A stretch of 64,000 nucleotides of DNA from Candida dubliniensis CD36. Taxonomy: Eukaryota; Ascomycota; Pichiomycetes; Serinales; Debaryomycetaceae. The position numbers and the translations under genes were made by a program. This document shows positions 1 to 12,036 of the stretch, piece after piece; within the stretch, counting starts at the first letter, position 1, and every line of letters begins with the position of its first letter. The notes beneath the pieces were generated by a model. It made no database searches, was not told where the DNA came from, and saw only the letters and a program-made list of their open reading frames with translations. The stretch covers positions 744,001-808,000 of the forward strand of contig NC_012861.1 in the NCBI RefSeq assembly GCF_000026945.1, read 5' to 3'.

Positions 1-2332
1 TGACTAGGTTGTAAAATAATTCATATGTCAAGGTTGTTCATTGATCATGTGTCCCCCAGTATCATGAAACAATCGTGTCTATTCCACCACTTACATCATC
101 AGTCTTGCATGAAAAATTCAATTCCCACGACTCTGCGAAATAAGTTAATCCGGCAACCCAACCATTGAATGTACCAGAATAATGTAGAAAAAACACTCAA
201 AAGAAGTGAGCACATCTAAACCCGGAGTTTTGTAAAGCGGTTATGTTGTTAAAAAAATGGCTGTGGGAGTTAATCAAGATGACCAAGATTTTCAAACTTT
301 GTTGTCGGCATTAAGCAATTCCAATATGTGCTCTTTTTTTTCCGTTTCCTTTCCATTCCTCTACACTTTTCCTTCTTCTTACAATCTGATATACCTTTAA
401 AGAACAAATTGATACCTACATATGGCAGATATTGTTCGATTTATCAAGTCCACTTTTGAATCTCAGTATTCAGATAATTTCATTTAGAAATTTCTTTTTT
501 TTTTTTTTTGGTGTTGGTTCAGAATTAATGCTAAATTGGGTTAGTGGTAAGTCCTAACTCGGTGCGAGTTGCATTTTTGTATTTTGGTTCTAATGTGGCC
601 ACAAAAAGTTGTCTGTCCGCCTCAATTAAATACTAATTTGGGGGGATGACTAATTATCCTCGTTGGCTTTTCTCAATGGAAGTTTCCAAACAAGAACTTC
701 CTTCTAACAACTACTCTTTGTGTAATTCTTCATAGTTTCCATTGTGTACGAATTAATTAGCAACTACTTTTAGCTTGAAATTCAAATTGTGACGAATATC
801 AAATAGATGAATTTCAGATCTCATTTGTCACTCCGATGACCTTCAAAATTATTCCCCTGTTCCTCCATAGTAATAATAATGAATGATAAATATGAATACA
901 CTGTTCTACTTTTTTCTTTTCATTGAGCTATTGTTCTTCCTGATTTTTAGTAATTTTGTATTTCAATTGTCTAAAATGTCTTTGTTGTCTTGTATATATC
1001 ATGCATATTTAGATTTACATGTGCATACATGTATCATTAATTCCATTCAGTCCTCGAGAGTCTTCTTTTTTTTTTTGTTTGTTTGTTTCTAAATTAAAAG
1101 ACATAATGAATGAATACTAACCACAAAATTATACACATGAGTGGAGTCAAGTTTTAGTTTCTGCTAATTGTTTTCTAATTTCTCAATTCACATTGTTCTT
1201 GTTCTATTGGTGGAGTTTTATATAGAAGGAAATTCAGTTCACTCTTCTTTCCATGCCAATTCTATTTTTTTTTTTTTTTAGTTCTAGTTTACCCAGTTCT
1301 TAGTTTCTAAATTTTTTTCTAGTTTAGTATAGTTTGTCGATTTTTTTACTTATTTGCCACGATGGAGTTCATTAGATAAGAAATGAAATTATATTCCATG
1401 CCTTCCATGTGAAAGATAGATACGACATATAGAAATGACCTTTAATTCACAAATACATTAAAACATGCTTGGCCACGATGGTTCTATTCTTATATGCTCA
1501 ACTAAAAAACTAACAGAGTGTAAGTATGGGCTCAAAACAAAAATGATCGGCGCCACTAGAGTATTTTTTTTCTTGACTTTGTTTTCGTTTCTCCACTCTG
1601 TTTCGTCTCCTTTTTTTTCTTCTTTTTCTTTTCTCTCTCCCCTCATCTGGACAAAAATCTGCATTTGTCGTACCAGTGGTGCGACTTCCACCACCACTGC
1701 TGCATACTCGTACCACCTAGATGTATATGTACGTGGGTGCACACATTCACGCACCACTCACACCACTATCCCTAATGCCGACACTTCCATGAATCCCATA
1801 ACAAATTTTCAAGGAGTCAACGAAAAGAAATCGAGAAAAACCCATCAAAGTTTCAAATCGTCACGAATAGTTAGGCAAGCAGGGACTCCTAATATTAAGC
1901 TGGTGTGTATATTCAAGTAAATTAGCCTTTAATTATACTCCCCCTCTCCTTCACTCCGTGTTCTTGTTCTTGTTCTTATTTGCTTTTGCTTTTGTTTTTC
2001 TTTGCACTCAATGATGACGGAACTCAGTGAAAGTACTTAAAAAAAAAAAGGCTGGCCTTACGAACTTTTGATCTATGTTTCAAAATTGGGGCGAAAGGGA
2101 GGCAAATGAATGAATAGGAAAAGTACCAAAGGCAAAAGTGAGACAATAGAATAACTATGCGGCTAAAGTTGAGGAAGTAAAGAAGATATATAGGAAAATC
2201 TCCCCATCCCCTGTTTTATCTTATATCTTTCAGGTTTCAATTTCTATTTTATCATCCATCTTGAGTGATTTATTTTTAACTCTTCAATTTCGAAGATTTT
2301 TGAATATTTCGATTATACTGATGTATTTTCCT

Positions 2333-2365
<33 letters not shown>

Positions 2366-2997
2366 GCCAAATGCTTTTTCTTTTTTCTTCGATACCAAAA
2401 AGAAACTGTTCCTGGCCGTATTCTTTTTTTTTTCTTGGAGGGGGTTTCCACCCCCATTCGTGCCCTACACTGGCCGCCATTTCACCCCCATCTTTAAATA
2501 CAAGAACAAAAACTAAACATCTAATACTTTATCCAACTATAACCTTAATTAGTTTTTTTAAAAAAAGACCAACTGTATGTTCAAGATTACCACTTTGACC
2601 TCTTCATTTGCCGATAGTTTATTCTGTTAGGGTCTTGTCCTATCTCTGTTTTGTTTGGTGAAAAATATTAGATAGATATAGCTGACATATTGACCGAAGA
2701 AGATTGAGGGGGTGTGATATAGTTGACTTAGAACTGCGAAATTATATCGAATCCTTATTATCAACTCAATCACTATGTTCTTTACAAAATAAAAGTATCA
2801 AAAAAAAAAAAAGGCGTATTATATAACATTAAGATTATGGTATAATATATAAAATCTTGTATTTAAAACGTAATAAAAAATATTAATTACAAAAGTATAA
2901 CTGAAAAAAGAATGGTGGAAAATATAATTAATCTTGGTCTCTTCTATCCTCTATAATCTTGAATGGCAGTTGTGTTTGCAGAAGCAGCAATGGTGTT
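1..2997. other. Intergenic region without a recognisable gene
   Basis: About 3 kb at the left edge of the window. I see only short, low-complexity reading frames rich in Phe, Ser and Lys, produced by T-rich and A-rich tracts. No tRNA, repeat family or domain is recognisable. It contains many T homopolymers and lies downstream (3') of the minus-strand Ada-like gene. It may hold part of the 5' region of a gene outside the window. Confidence 0.6.
2335..2364. repeat. Poly-T tract (30 nt)
   Basis: An uninterrupted run of 30 T. It is the longest homopolymer I counted in the window and a typical slippage-prone tract of an AT-rich yeast intergenic region. Confidence 0.9.
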
Positions 2998-4668
2998 TTA
3001 GTTGTGGTGGGTTCCAGTTGGTGTGGCGATGCTTGCCAATTGTGGAAGAAACAACCCGGCAGCAATAGTATCATCATTGGTGATATTGGTAGTGGTGGTG
3101 TCTTCATCTACGCCAGCGCCAAATGAAAACATTGAATTGAAGCCATTATTGTTACTAGCGTTATTATATGGATTAACACTAGTAGTGGTGAACATGTTTT
3201 CATCAAACATCGAAGAGTATGAACCTAAATCCTCACCTAATCCATAGTCAATTGACGACGACTGTGTATGTGATTGTATTGGCTGAGAATAATCCAAATC
3301 TTTAAACATATCAGTGTTAAACATTGGTGCACTGGTATTATTATTCGAAATTGAATCAGTCACGCTGATATTGGTTGTCGAAGATGATGAAGGTACGGAG
3401 TCAAACATTTCACTGAATACTGGAGCGGTTGATGATGGCACTGAAAATTGTTGGTGTTGATAGTTTTGTTGCGATGGTAATATGTTGTATTGTAATTTAT
3501 CATCATTATTGTTTACACTGTTGTTGTTGGGAAGCAAATTGTAATCGGAATAAGAAGGCATTTTCGTCATTGGCAAACTTGATTCATCAGCAAAGTTCAT
3601 ATTCAACAATTGATCATCTAAAGTTGTTGGGTACGATATTGTTCCCATATCGGAAACTGCAGTGTTTGGATTGCTTAGACTTGGTATTGTTTGACTTATT
3701 GGTGTCAATGGAATCGAAGGATTGGAAGCTGTGTCATCATGAGGAGAAAATACCGAATCACTGGCACTATGGTGGTGATGTTTTTTCTTGTTGCTTGAAC
3801 CAGCTGCTGTTGTGGCAGATAACTGTGGTGAAGTTAGCGACGATGAAGTCGAGGACTTTGGTGTTGAATACACTTCAAATGTGGTATACTCACCTGATTC
3901 TTTGACTTTCTTAATAAAATCCCAACATTTGTCACCATAAGTCTTAGGGGTCAACCCGAGCACCGATTTAAACACTCGATGGAAATGCCAAGCACTCAAC
4001 TTTGATTTAGCAGCCAACTCTTTGAATCCAAGCACACCACCTCTTCTTCTTCTTCTTTTCCCATTACCATTAGCAGTGGGGGAACTTGGCTCCTCGGTAC
4101 TGTTTGATTGTTGTTTTGGTTGAAATACATTTATAGCAGCAGCTAATGCCAAATGACGACATGCCAAATCAACCAAACGGTAATGGTCCGAATCATTTTT
4201 CGATAAACTCAAATCTTTGCTAGTAATATTTGGAACGGACCCACGATGATGGCTGCTTTTAAGATCACCAAAGTTATGAATGGATCTTAATCCGTCTTCT
4301 TCTTTTCTTGTTTCAATAATATTTTCTTTGATTTTCCGAGTATTTGATTCTTCGTTTTCATCCAATAAAGGTTGAATAAACCCGATTCTTTCATTAACAG
4401 TAGCAACACATTTGATTAACAAATTGACGTCAATGGCATAACTATGAATAGGATCGCATGTTTCACATGGCTTGTATCCCAACAGCAATGCTTCTTCATT
4501 GGTGTCAGTAAACTTGATTTCCAGTTTCAAATTGGTGGTTGGTCGAGAATCACAATCGGGACGACAATAAATTTGACTGACTTTATTACAAACGAAAAAT
4601 GACCCAGCCGCAAATGGGTCATTGAATTGGTAGGCTTTCCATTTAGAAGCTTCACTAGAATAAACCAT
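2998..4668 (-). CDS. ADAEC: Ada-like regulator with metal-binding and AraC-type HTH domains
   Basis: A 556-residue protein. Residues about 8-75 match the N-terminal metal-binding domain of bacterial Ada: Cys35, Cys39, Cys68 and Cys71 have nearly the spacing of the four zinc-binding cysteines of E. coli Ada, in the motif YCRPDC and later PCETC. In bacteria the first of these accepts methyl groups from phosphotriesters in DNA. After a linker with an Arg-rich patch (RRRRR), residues about 210-260 resemble an AraC helix-turn-helix (LSAWHFHRVFKSVLGLTPK). The O6-methylguanine transferase domain of full Ada is absent. The remaining 290 residues are Ser/Asn/Gln-rich and look like an activation region. 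I infer a DNA-binding transcription factor, possibly responding to DNA methylation. The symbol ADAEC is from memory of the Candida literature and is moderately sure. It has very long flanking non-coding regions. Confidence 0.85.
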   Translation of the reverse strand: MVYSSEASKWKAYQFNDPFAAGSFFVCNKVSQIYCRPDCDSRPTTNLKLEIKFTDTNEEALLLGYKPCETCDPIHSYAIDVNLLIKCVATVNERIGFIQPLLDENEESNTRKIKENIIETRKEEDGLRSIHNFGDLKSSHHRGSVPNITSKDLSLSKNDSDHYRLVDLACRHLALAAAINVFQPKQQSNSTEEPSSPTANGNGKRRRRRGGVLGFKELAAKSKLSAWHFHRVFKSVLGLTPKTYGDKCWDFIKKVKESGEYTTFEVYSTPKSSTSSSLTSPQLSATTAAGSSNKKKHHHHSASDSVFSPHDDTASNPSIPLTPISQTIPSLSNPNTAVSDMGTISYPTTLDDQLLNMNFADESSLPMTKMPSYSDYNLLPNNNSVNNNDDKLQYNILPSQQNYQHQQFSVPSSTAPVFSEMFDSVPSSSSTTNISVTDSISNNNTSAPMFNTDMFKDLDYSQPIQSHTQSSSIDYGLGEDLGSYSSMFDENMFTTTSVNPYNNASNNNGFNSMFSFGAGVDEDTTTTNITNDDTIAAGLFLPQLASIATPTGTHHN

Positions 4669-7600
4669 CTTAGGAATTAATAGTATTAACTTGTTGTTGT
4701 CGTGGTGGTGGTGGTAGCAAGTAGTAATAGTAGTTGGGGTTTCTAGTTGTTTATTGTGAAACTCTTAATTAATATTATTATTTAAATTGGGGAAAAAACC
4801 CTTGAATTGAAATAATTTGACGGGGGTGGCAATTTATATATATACTGTTTTCAGTGTATATCTGTTGATAAGGTATAATTTATTTTCCGTCGTTTCCAAT
4901 TGAATATAAATAATATTATTTTCTAAATGGATAAGTTAAAATAAAAATGAAAAAGAATTCCTCGAGGATAAATTGAAAAATAAAAAAAAAGGGGGAAGAA
5001 TTTGAAAACGGAGGAGGAGGAGGAGAAATATTGGTGGGTTTATATATAGATGATATGTTTCTGGTGTATGCACAATTGTTTGTATATATGTGTAAGTGTG
5101 TGTAAGTATATGTGTGGGAGGGTTATTGGGGGGGGGATGAGTGTGTGTGTAGTGATTGTGTGAGGGGGTGCACAAAAAAAAGATGAGTGATGTAATTTCA
5201 AGTATTGAGGCGTTGTGTTCTATTCCGATAACTTAGCACAAAACTAAAGGGGGAAAAGGAAGATTGAAAAAAAGAAATAGAAACACAATAGAATTGCAGG
5301 AAACACAAAGCTGGCCCTCAAAAAAAAAAAAAAAATTGATTGTTTCGTTAGTTAGTTTTATAATAATTGACTAAAGATACACAACCACAAAACTTATCTC
5401 TATGACGAAATACTTTTTGTTTTCAGTCTGATGCAGATGTATAAACTAACAACTCAAAAAATAGATTTTAAATTTTCACTCTGGAATATATTTTAAATTT
5501 TTAATCACAAAGGACAACCTTGGTATTAAAAATCAAATCTTAGAATGTCGTAGAACAGGAAAGATAAATGTTCACGATTCGGGTTTCCAAACTAATCTAA
5601 TATATTTTAAATCAGTTTTTGGATTTTAGTTGGTGTAATTGGTATTAGTTTCAAAAATGCAAATAATGTATATCCCAATTTTGTGCACCAGTTGTACCAA
5701 CACGCCTTTTTTGGATCGGATAAAATAAATAATAATCGATAATATCTCAGAAGAACAAGTGACTTAATCACTTTAGGTAATTAATATCCGAAAATAAAGT
5801 GAACGTTGTTTCTTAAAAGTATATGATTTAAAGTAATAACAGCCTTAAGCGAAACTAAAATAGCTTGAATGTTGTTATTATTCAATAAGGTTTGTTGGAA
5901 TTGAAAAGGGAAAAAGAATACAATCGGAACAATAGAAGACAAAAAAATAAGCAACGGTGAACTCGAGAGATTGCAAGGTGATCTCTTCTCATATTTATAG
6001 TTCAAACATCTCGAATAATCACAATTATTAATTTGAGAGCAATGAATGAAAAACCAAGACCTTGTCAGTTAGAAATTATCATAGCCATTGGCAAATGTAG
6101 TTTTCCTATCCATTCAGGAGGAGAAAATGGAGTTCCTTGAGCATTCAATGTTTTTTATTTAAACTTTTCATAGTCTACGAATATGTGGATTTACTTGTTT
6201 TCAGTCTTTAAATTCTACAAATGGTAAAAGGATCAACTCAATGCAAAAAAGAAAACAGAACTGATGAACAAGCCCTTATATTTAAAGTTTAACACTCATA
6301 GCATTGGTTGTTTAAGTTGTGAAATTCTGAGTACAAAAAATTTAGTTTTCACCTAACCATACAAGTTTTGGATATAAGAGCAGCCACAGATGAAGTATTG
6401 TTAAAAAGTTTGTTCATTGAGTTGTGAATGAAATAGATAGTTTTGGACTGTTATACTACTGAAATTCGACACACCAAACTAGCCAAAGTGTTATTTCTTC
6501 CCTTTCCATTGTTGAAATCCCAAGTCTATTCCATTTTGCAGCTTTTTTTTTTTGAATATTATTATTTCTTCTTTGCCTTGTGACGGACAATGTTTGTGTC
6601 TATTCACTGTGTGCAGGATAATGTCGTTTTCATTTTTAAATAGATTTGCGCATCATCATTTTGCAAATTCTTTTCCCAAACTAGAAGCTAACAAGCACAA
6701 CCACCTATATTAGACTTAACAACTAATATTACATGGGATATATTTCAAACTAAAAACAAATAGTCCTATCTACATGGGGTTTTTTTTGTTAAGTTTTTTT
6801 TTTTGCCTCTCCTTTCACGCCTTGGGAAAAAGAAACAAAAAAAAAAAGCTAGTGAAACTCCCTTCTATTGTTTGTTCATGGCAAGTGTAATTCTCCACAG
6901 ATTGTATTCTTAGAGACGGAAATCTGTAGAGTTTGTTAAAATATAACAATCGTGTCTAAGATTCTGGCGGACGGGATTCCAGAAATAAAGAGTAAGTTTG
7001 CCAGCCAGCATATAATTATTCAATTGCCAGTGCTATTTAGATTGTCTTTCAATTGGTAATGATGCCAATGACAATTACATCATCATTATCAACGAGTTTG
7101 ACATACAGCTTTAATTATTTTTATAGATATGTAATAAGTAATGGATTACGTAATAATCCCTTACCACTTGCAACTTTAAAATCACAGATAAAATATTTTG
7201 TTTTTAAACAGCACCTGTGGTTGAGAAAAAAAAAAAGACTAAAAAATAAAAATAGAGTTTCTATTGTTAGTATTTCGGTATAACATATATCCGTGGCTAA
7301 AATAGGCGAAATAAAAAAAAAAATGTTCAAAAACTGAATGAACAAATAAAGAATACAAAAAATAAAACCGATACAAAATTACAAAATCATGAATCGGTGA
7401 GTTTCAAAACCAACTTATTATAATTCTATTTAGCAAATTATAATAATTCTAACTATCAAAATTATTATAAATTCAAGAATAAGCAATAATTCTAATCGGT
7501 TTCTACTAAAGCAGATAATCAGATGTTTTTACAACAGATTCAGAACTAGAAACGATGATAAAGAGCACTATAAAATAATGTTACAAAGGCAACAATGCAT

Positions 7601-9484
7601 CAACACTCAAGAGAACAAGAACAATCCCGTTTGCTGCATAACTTAGTTTATGCACCAATGATGACGTTGATATAATTGTTAAAGATTGTCTTATACTTCC
7701 AATTTCAATTTTTGGGTTTCCAAATAGTAATATTATTAATGGCTTGTCGGGGATAATTTAGCTAAGGTATAGTAATGACGTCTATCAAGAACTTGATTTC
7801 AACTGTAGTTAACATCGAATCGAGATATACATTTGATTTTACAAAAAGAAAAAACATTTCTTTAACAATAGAGCAGTATATAAACAATAATTCAAATCGG
7901 TCACAACAGAAATTTTTTGTTGTTTTCCCGTTATTTGTTAAACGATTTTATTAAAACTAATTAAATAATCGATTTACGAAAATACCACGTTAGCCTTGGG
8001 TACTATTTCTTTTGCAACTAAATTTGAAAACTTCCGGACTTTATTTCAGCTTCTTGACAATTGGTAGTTGATTATTGTGGCTCTTTTGAAATTAAAATAA
8101 AAATCATACAAACCTTGAAAAAAAAAAAAAGCAACAAAAGTAGCTCTTTCAAAGAAAAGTGATCCTAACAGCAAGCTTTCTGGTTGTGTCGGCCATCCAT
8201 TAAAGTTTATGTATAACATTGACGTCAACAAAAATCTCAATTGAAGCTTACCAATATATACATCAGAAGTTTAGTTATAAACTGAAACTTTCAGAGTTGT
8301 AGCAAAGACCAAAAAAAAAAAAGAAATAGACAGTGAATAAAACTGAATCCAAGCAAAACCTGAAAAGTCTAATTTCAATGATGTGCTTCTAGAACATAAT
8401 TCAAATTGTTTCAAGTGAGGGAGCATGCATACATTAGCCTTGGGTATAGACGAAAAGATCTAAAATAACAGCGATTTGTGGAGTACATATATAAAAGAAA
8501 TAAGAAAAAGATATATATATCTCTTAGTGCACGGATTTCCGTTAGTGCTAAGTCCTTTAAAATACTCGTGGCTATACCAGAAAAGGGAAATAATATCCAT
8601 TCTCAAACTTTCTACCTTATACATATCTTGTTGTGGTGACGGTAAATTCCGATTTTTGTCATTTTGCTTGCTTGATTAATAGGTTGAAATTGATCTACTC
8701 TGGGAGTAATAATTCAAATGCTTGTTTTGTTGTTGGGGAAATTTCATATGAGTTTGATCTTGATTGAGAATTGTGTCAAGAATTATCTATCAATCTATAT
8801 TTTTAAAATAAGCATTTGAAAAGAATATTGCTGCTCATCAAAAAACTGGAGTTATATTTGAATTATGAGAACAATTCCTTCTTGTCTTGCAATAATGGAC
8901 TTAACAGTTTCTAAGAAGCAGATTGATGAGGCAAGTTTTCACAAACCTTTATTATATAGATTCTCTTTTTTTTAGCAAAGATTTCATCAAATCTTTGGTC
9001 AATTGTAGACTCACCTTCTGCTATTAGCGGCTTTGCTTTCTTTTTACTTGGTTTGCATTCAGTGATTGCAAATGAATATAATCTTGCCGGAAATCAGTTT
9101 ACCTTCCTTCTCTTTTTTTGGCTGCTAAAAGATCGAAAAATGAAAAAAATAGAGAAGTTTATCTTTTGTAAATTCAATACACGACCCATCTATTATCAAT
9201 TTTTACAAACTGAATATTTTTCATTGGCGTTTCAAAAATGGGAATGTTAAACTTCTCACGTGATTCTTTAATAAATCAAAAACTAAAAAAAAGAAAACGA
9301 GGGCTCTACTGTTAAGGGTTGGTTCTTTTTTTTTTTTTTTTTTTTTGACACGAGTTAACTATCGAATTATACCACGTATTCAAAGACTAGTCCCCTCTGT
9401 ACAATCCACAAATTAGCTTTTTGATTATCTCTCTCAGGCCAATTATTGACTATTCAATTCATCACAGTTATACACATATGAGCC
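4669..9484. other. Long shared upstream region (4.8 kb)
   Basis: The divergent gap between the Ada-like gene (minus) and the ferric reductase (plus), the longest gene-free stretch in the window. All frames are short and low complexity. There are many A/T homopolymers, a G-rich strip near 5130, and AT-rich sequence around 7400-7500. No LTR, tRNA or known repeat is recognised. Long upstream regions are common for regulator genes in Candida, so long 5' leaders or unannotated transcripts are possible, but this is inference. Confidence 0.5.
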
Positions 9485-11098
9485 ATGGAAGAGGTCGTTG
9501 TTCCAAGACATGGAGATCATCATAACATCAATATCAAATACGGATTTTTCATATTTGCCCTAACGATCATTCAAACAATATTTTTCCTTCAAGTGAAATT
9601 TATTCAAATCAAACGATGGAATAGTACTGGACGATTCAGTAAATTCTGGTCCCAAATAACCAACCCTCCAATATGGTTAATGGTTACTGTTTGGCTATTA
9701 ATTGTAATTTTCACTGGGGGTCATAAAATATCAGATTTCCTGGAAGAATATATCATATCGGCAAAAAGATATGGTAGAATGGCATATTGTTTAATACCAT
9801 TGAACATATATCTAGTATTGCGTCCCACAAACTCGCCATTGTTGAAACCAGGTTATTATTTAGAAAATATGAGTTTACATAAATGGACTTCACGGATAAT
9901 CGTCTTTTGTAGTACTATTCATGCAGCAGGATATGTCTATAAATGGATTAAAGAAGGGGCCATATTGAATAAACCATTCAGATTTCTTAATTTGTTAGGG
10001 GTGGTTGTATTTGTTTTTTTGGTTGTTTTGGCCATTATTTCAATCAGACCATTCAGAAGAAAAGTGTATTCAACGTTTTATCTCATTCATAATGTCACTG
10101 CTTGGTCAATGGTCATTCTTATAACTTTCCACGCTCGGCCCGGGGTGACAGTTTTTGCAGTAATTAGTTTAATTTTATTAGGGTATCAATTATATTTAAG
10201 ATATTATTCTTCCTATATGGTCAATTCATTGAAGGTTATTGATATCCCCACTTCAACTTTACAAATCATAAAAATCCCTCAATCGAATAAATTCCCCAAT
10301 TGGTTGCCCGGATCACACATTAGATTAAATTATACAATTCTGAAATTCAAATCATGGACAACGGCTAGTCATCCATTTACAGTAGTCACTATTCCGGAAG
10401 ATTCTACTAATAATCTCACTTTGATTGTTAGAAAACCAAACAGCTTTGTTATTAACCCATTGGATAGTTATCTAGTAACTGGTCCTTACCCATCTCTTGC
10501 TCCCCCATTTTTTACTACTGCCAACATTGTCAACATAATATGTGGTGGATCAGGGATCTCTTTGGGTTTACCAATTTATCATCATTTCAAGAGCATTAAT
10601 CTGACTGTTCCGGTGAAGTTGGTGTGGACAATAAGGAACCAGAACGATACTTTTATAATGAATCAATTGGATATGACTGGGGTTCAAGTATATGTTACAT
10701 CTATTGGTGATACTAACTCTGAACAGCAAGAAAATCAACAACAAGCTGTTCCATTATTTGTCATTGAGGAAGAAGAAGAGGAACAAGGACATGGATTATT
10801 AAATAATGATAATGAAAACGGAATTGAACTTCAAAATATGCCTAAAACTAATGAAGAAAGTAGCGAGGCTAACAGTACTAACAGTAAAAATAATAAAGAC
10901 AATCAAGAAAGAAAAGAATATTTCAAATTTGGTCGACCAAAATTTGATGAAGTTTTTGCTATCGATGACCCAACGACAACTTATGATTTAGATAATAGTT
11001 GGGTAATTGCTTGTGGACCTGATGAATTGATATCGGATGCTAAACGTTGGTCAAAAGATAGAGGATATAGATTTTACTATGAAAAATATGAAATGTGA
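9485..11098 (+). CDS. Ferric reductase-like transmembrane oxidoreductase
   Basis: A 537-residue member of the Fre/NOX superfamily, which reduces extracellular Fe(III) or Cu(II) using cytosolic NADPH, FAD and two hemes. About seven hydrophobic segments fill residues 20-235. Two pairs of histidines spaced 14 residues apart (HKWTSR...TIH and HNVTAW...TFH) are the expected bis-heme ligands. The FAD-binding motif SHPFTVV follows at about 300, then the nucleotide-binding motif GGSGISLG at about 355 and the C-terminal ACGPDE motif. An acidic, Asn/Glu-rich insert at about 425-480 separates parts of the NADPH domain. At 537 residues it is shorter than many yeast Fre proteins (about 700), mainly for lack of a long N-terminal extracellular domain. 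No signal peptide is evident. It is likely a plasma or vacuolar membrane reductase. I do not assign a specific FRE/FRP name. Confidence 0.88.
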   Translation: MEEVVVPRHGDHHNINIKYGFFIFALTIIQTIFFLQVKFIQIKRWNSTGRFSKFWSQITNPPIWLMVTVWLLIVIFTGGHKISDFLEEYIISAKRYGRMAYCLIPLNIYLVLRPTNSPLLKPGYYLENMSLHKWTSRIIVFCSTIHAAGYVYKWIKEGAILNKPFRFLNLLGVVVFVFLVVLAIISIRPFRRKVYSTFYLIHNVTAWSMVILITFHARPGVTVFAVISLILLGYQLYLRYYSSYMVNSLKVIDIPTSTLQIIKIPQSNKFPNWLPGSHIRLNYTILKFKSWTTASHPFTVVTIPEDSTNNLTLIVRKPNSFVINPLDSYLVTGPYPSLAPPFFTTANIVNIICGGSGISLGLPIYHHFKSINLTVPVKLVWTIRNQNDTFIMNQLDMTGVQVYVTSIGDTNSEQQENQQQAVPLFVIEEEEEEQGHGLLNNDNENGIELQNMPKTNEESSEANSTNSKNNKDNQERKEYFKFGRPKFDEVFAIDDPTTTYDLDNSWVIACGPDELISDAKRWSKDRGYRFYYEKYEM

Positions 11099-12036
11099 AT
11101 ATAGGAGTATTTCTGTTAGTGCCGTTATTACTATTTCTGATTTTACACAAACGCATTCTAATCTGGCTTGTAAAAAACTTAAAAGACGCTTGGTTTACAA
11201 TCTATTTTTAGGAGTAGGTGGGGCGGTGGAGAAGTTCCGTGATTATCCACATACATACTCACAGATGTTTATGTATCCGCTTATGTAATCATACTTATCT
11301 GTAGAGTTTGCATTGTGGCATTAATATTGAATTGCGTTCTATTGTTCAATTTCCTTTGCATTTTATTTTATTTTGTCGTCTACTTTTATATTCCACAAGA
11401 TGGTGCATCTGGTATGTACAAACTTTCATGACGAAAAATTCGAGATTGATCTTATCTGGTAGTACTTACCTAATCTCATGCACACATTTTTTTTTTTTTT
11501 CTTTCAAAGTGTAGTAATGTCGGATCATTATTATTATGTCTTGTCGAGAGAGAAGATTGACGTAATACGGTCCTGTTTTGTATTTATTCCTTTGAATAGA
11601 GAAAGTATTTGCTATTGGGAATAGAATTGATGCTATGAATATTAGGAGCTGACAAAAAATAAAAAATATACACTTGTAGCCAAATAAATATGCTAATACA
11701 GTACAAAGGTTTGTGAAACTGAATCCTCTAGCTTGTAGTTTCAATTTTTCAAGTCCAAGTCTCATTTCAAATATCATCTGATAATAGAAACTGAAATAAT
11801 ATTACAAGCACCAGAGTATGCCAAGTTTTACCCATACATAAAGTTATAATAATTGTGGTAAAAGTGACATCATCAAACTTCACTGGTATTAAAAACACAA
11901 TCAATTTTGAATTTGTGCGAGATGGGAAGAGAGAGAAAGAGAGAGAGAAAAATAATATAAAACAAAATACATGAATCATGGCAATATCGATTGAAAAATA
12001 TTTTCATCTTTTTGGTATGAACCGTCATCATACGTC
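11099..12036. other. Intergenic region between ferric reductase and RAD30
   Basis: 938 bp between two plus-strand genes. It holds the ferric reductase 3' region and the RAD30 promoter. A minus-strand frame at 11466-11777 (103 codons, hydrophobic) is the only one of any size, and I do not accept it as a gene. GA-rich sequence near 11925-11950 precedes RAD30. Confidence 0.5.

Noticed and set aside
1465..1920. 151-codon plus-strand frame in the left intergenic region
   Set aside because: It is dominated by Phe/Ser from T-rich DNA and Thr/His repeats, with no domain and with overlapping minus-strand frames of similar quality.
11466..11777. 103-codon minus-strand hydrophobic frame between ferric reductase and RAD30
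   Set aside because: The N-terminal part looks slightly protein-like, but it ends in poly-Lys from an A-run. I found no homology pattern and no convincing intron joining it to the frame at 11767-11979.
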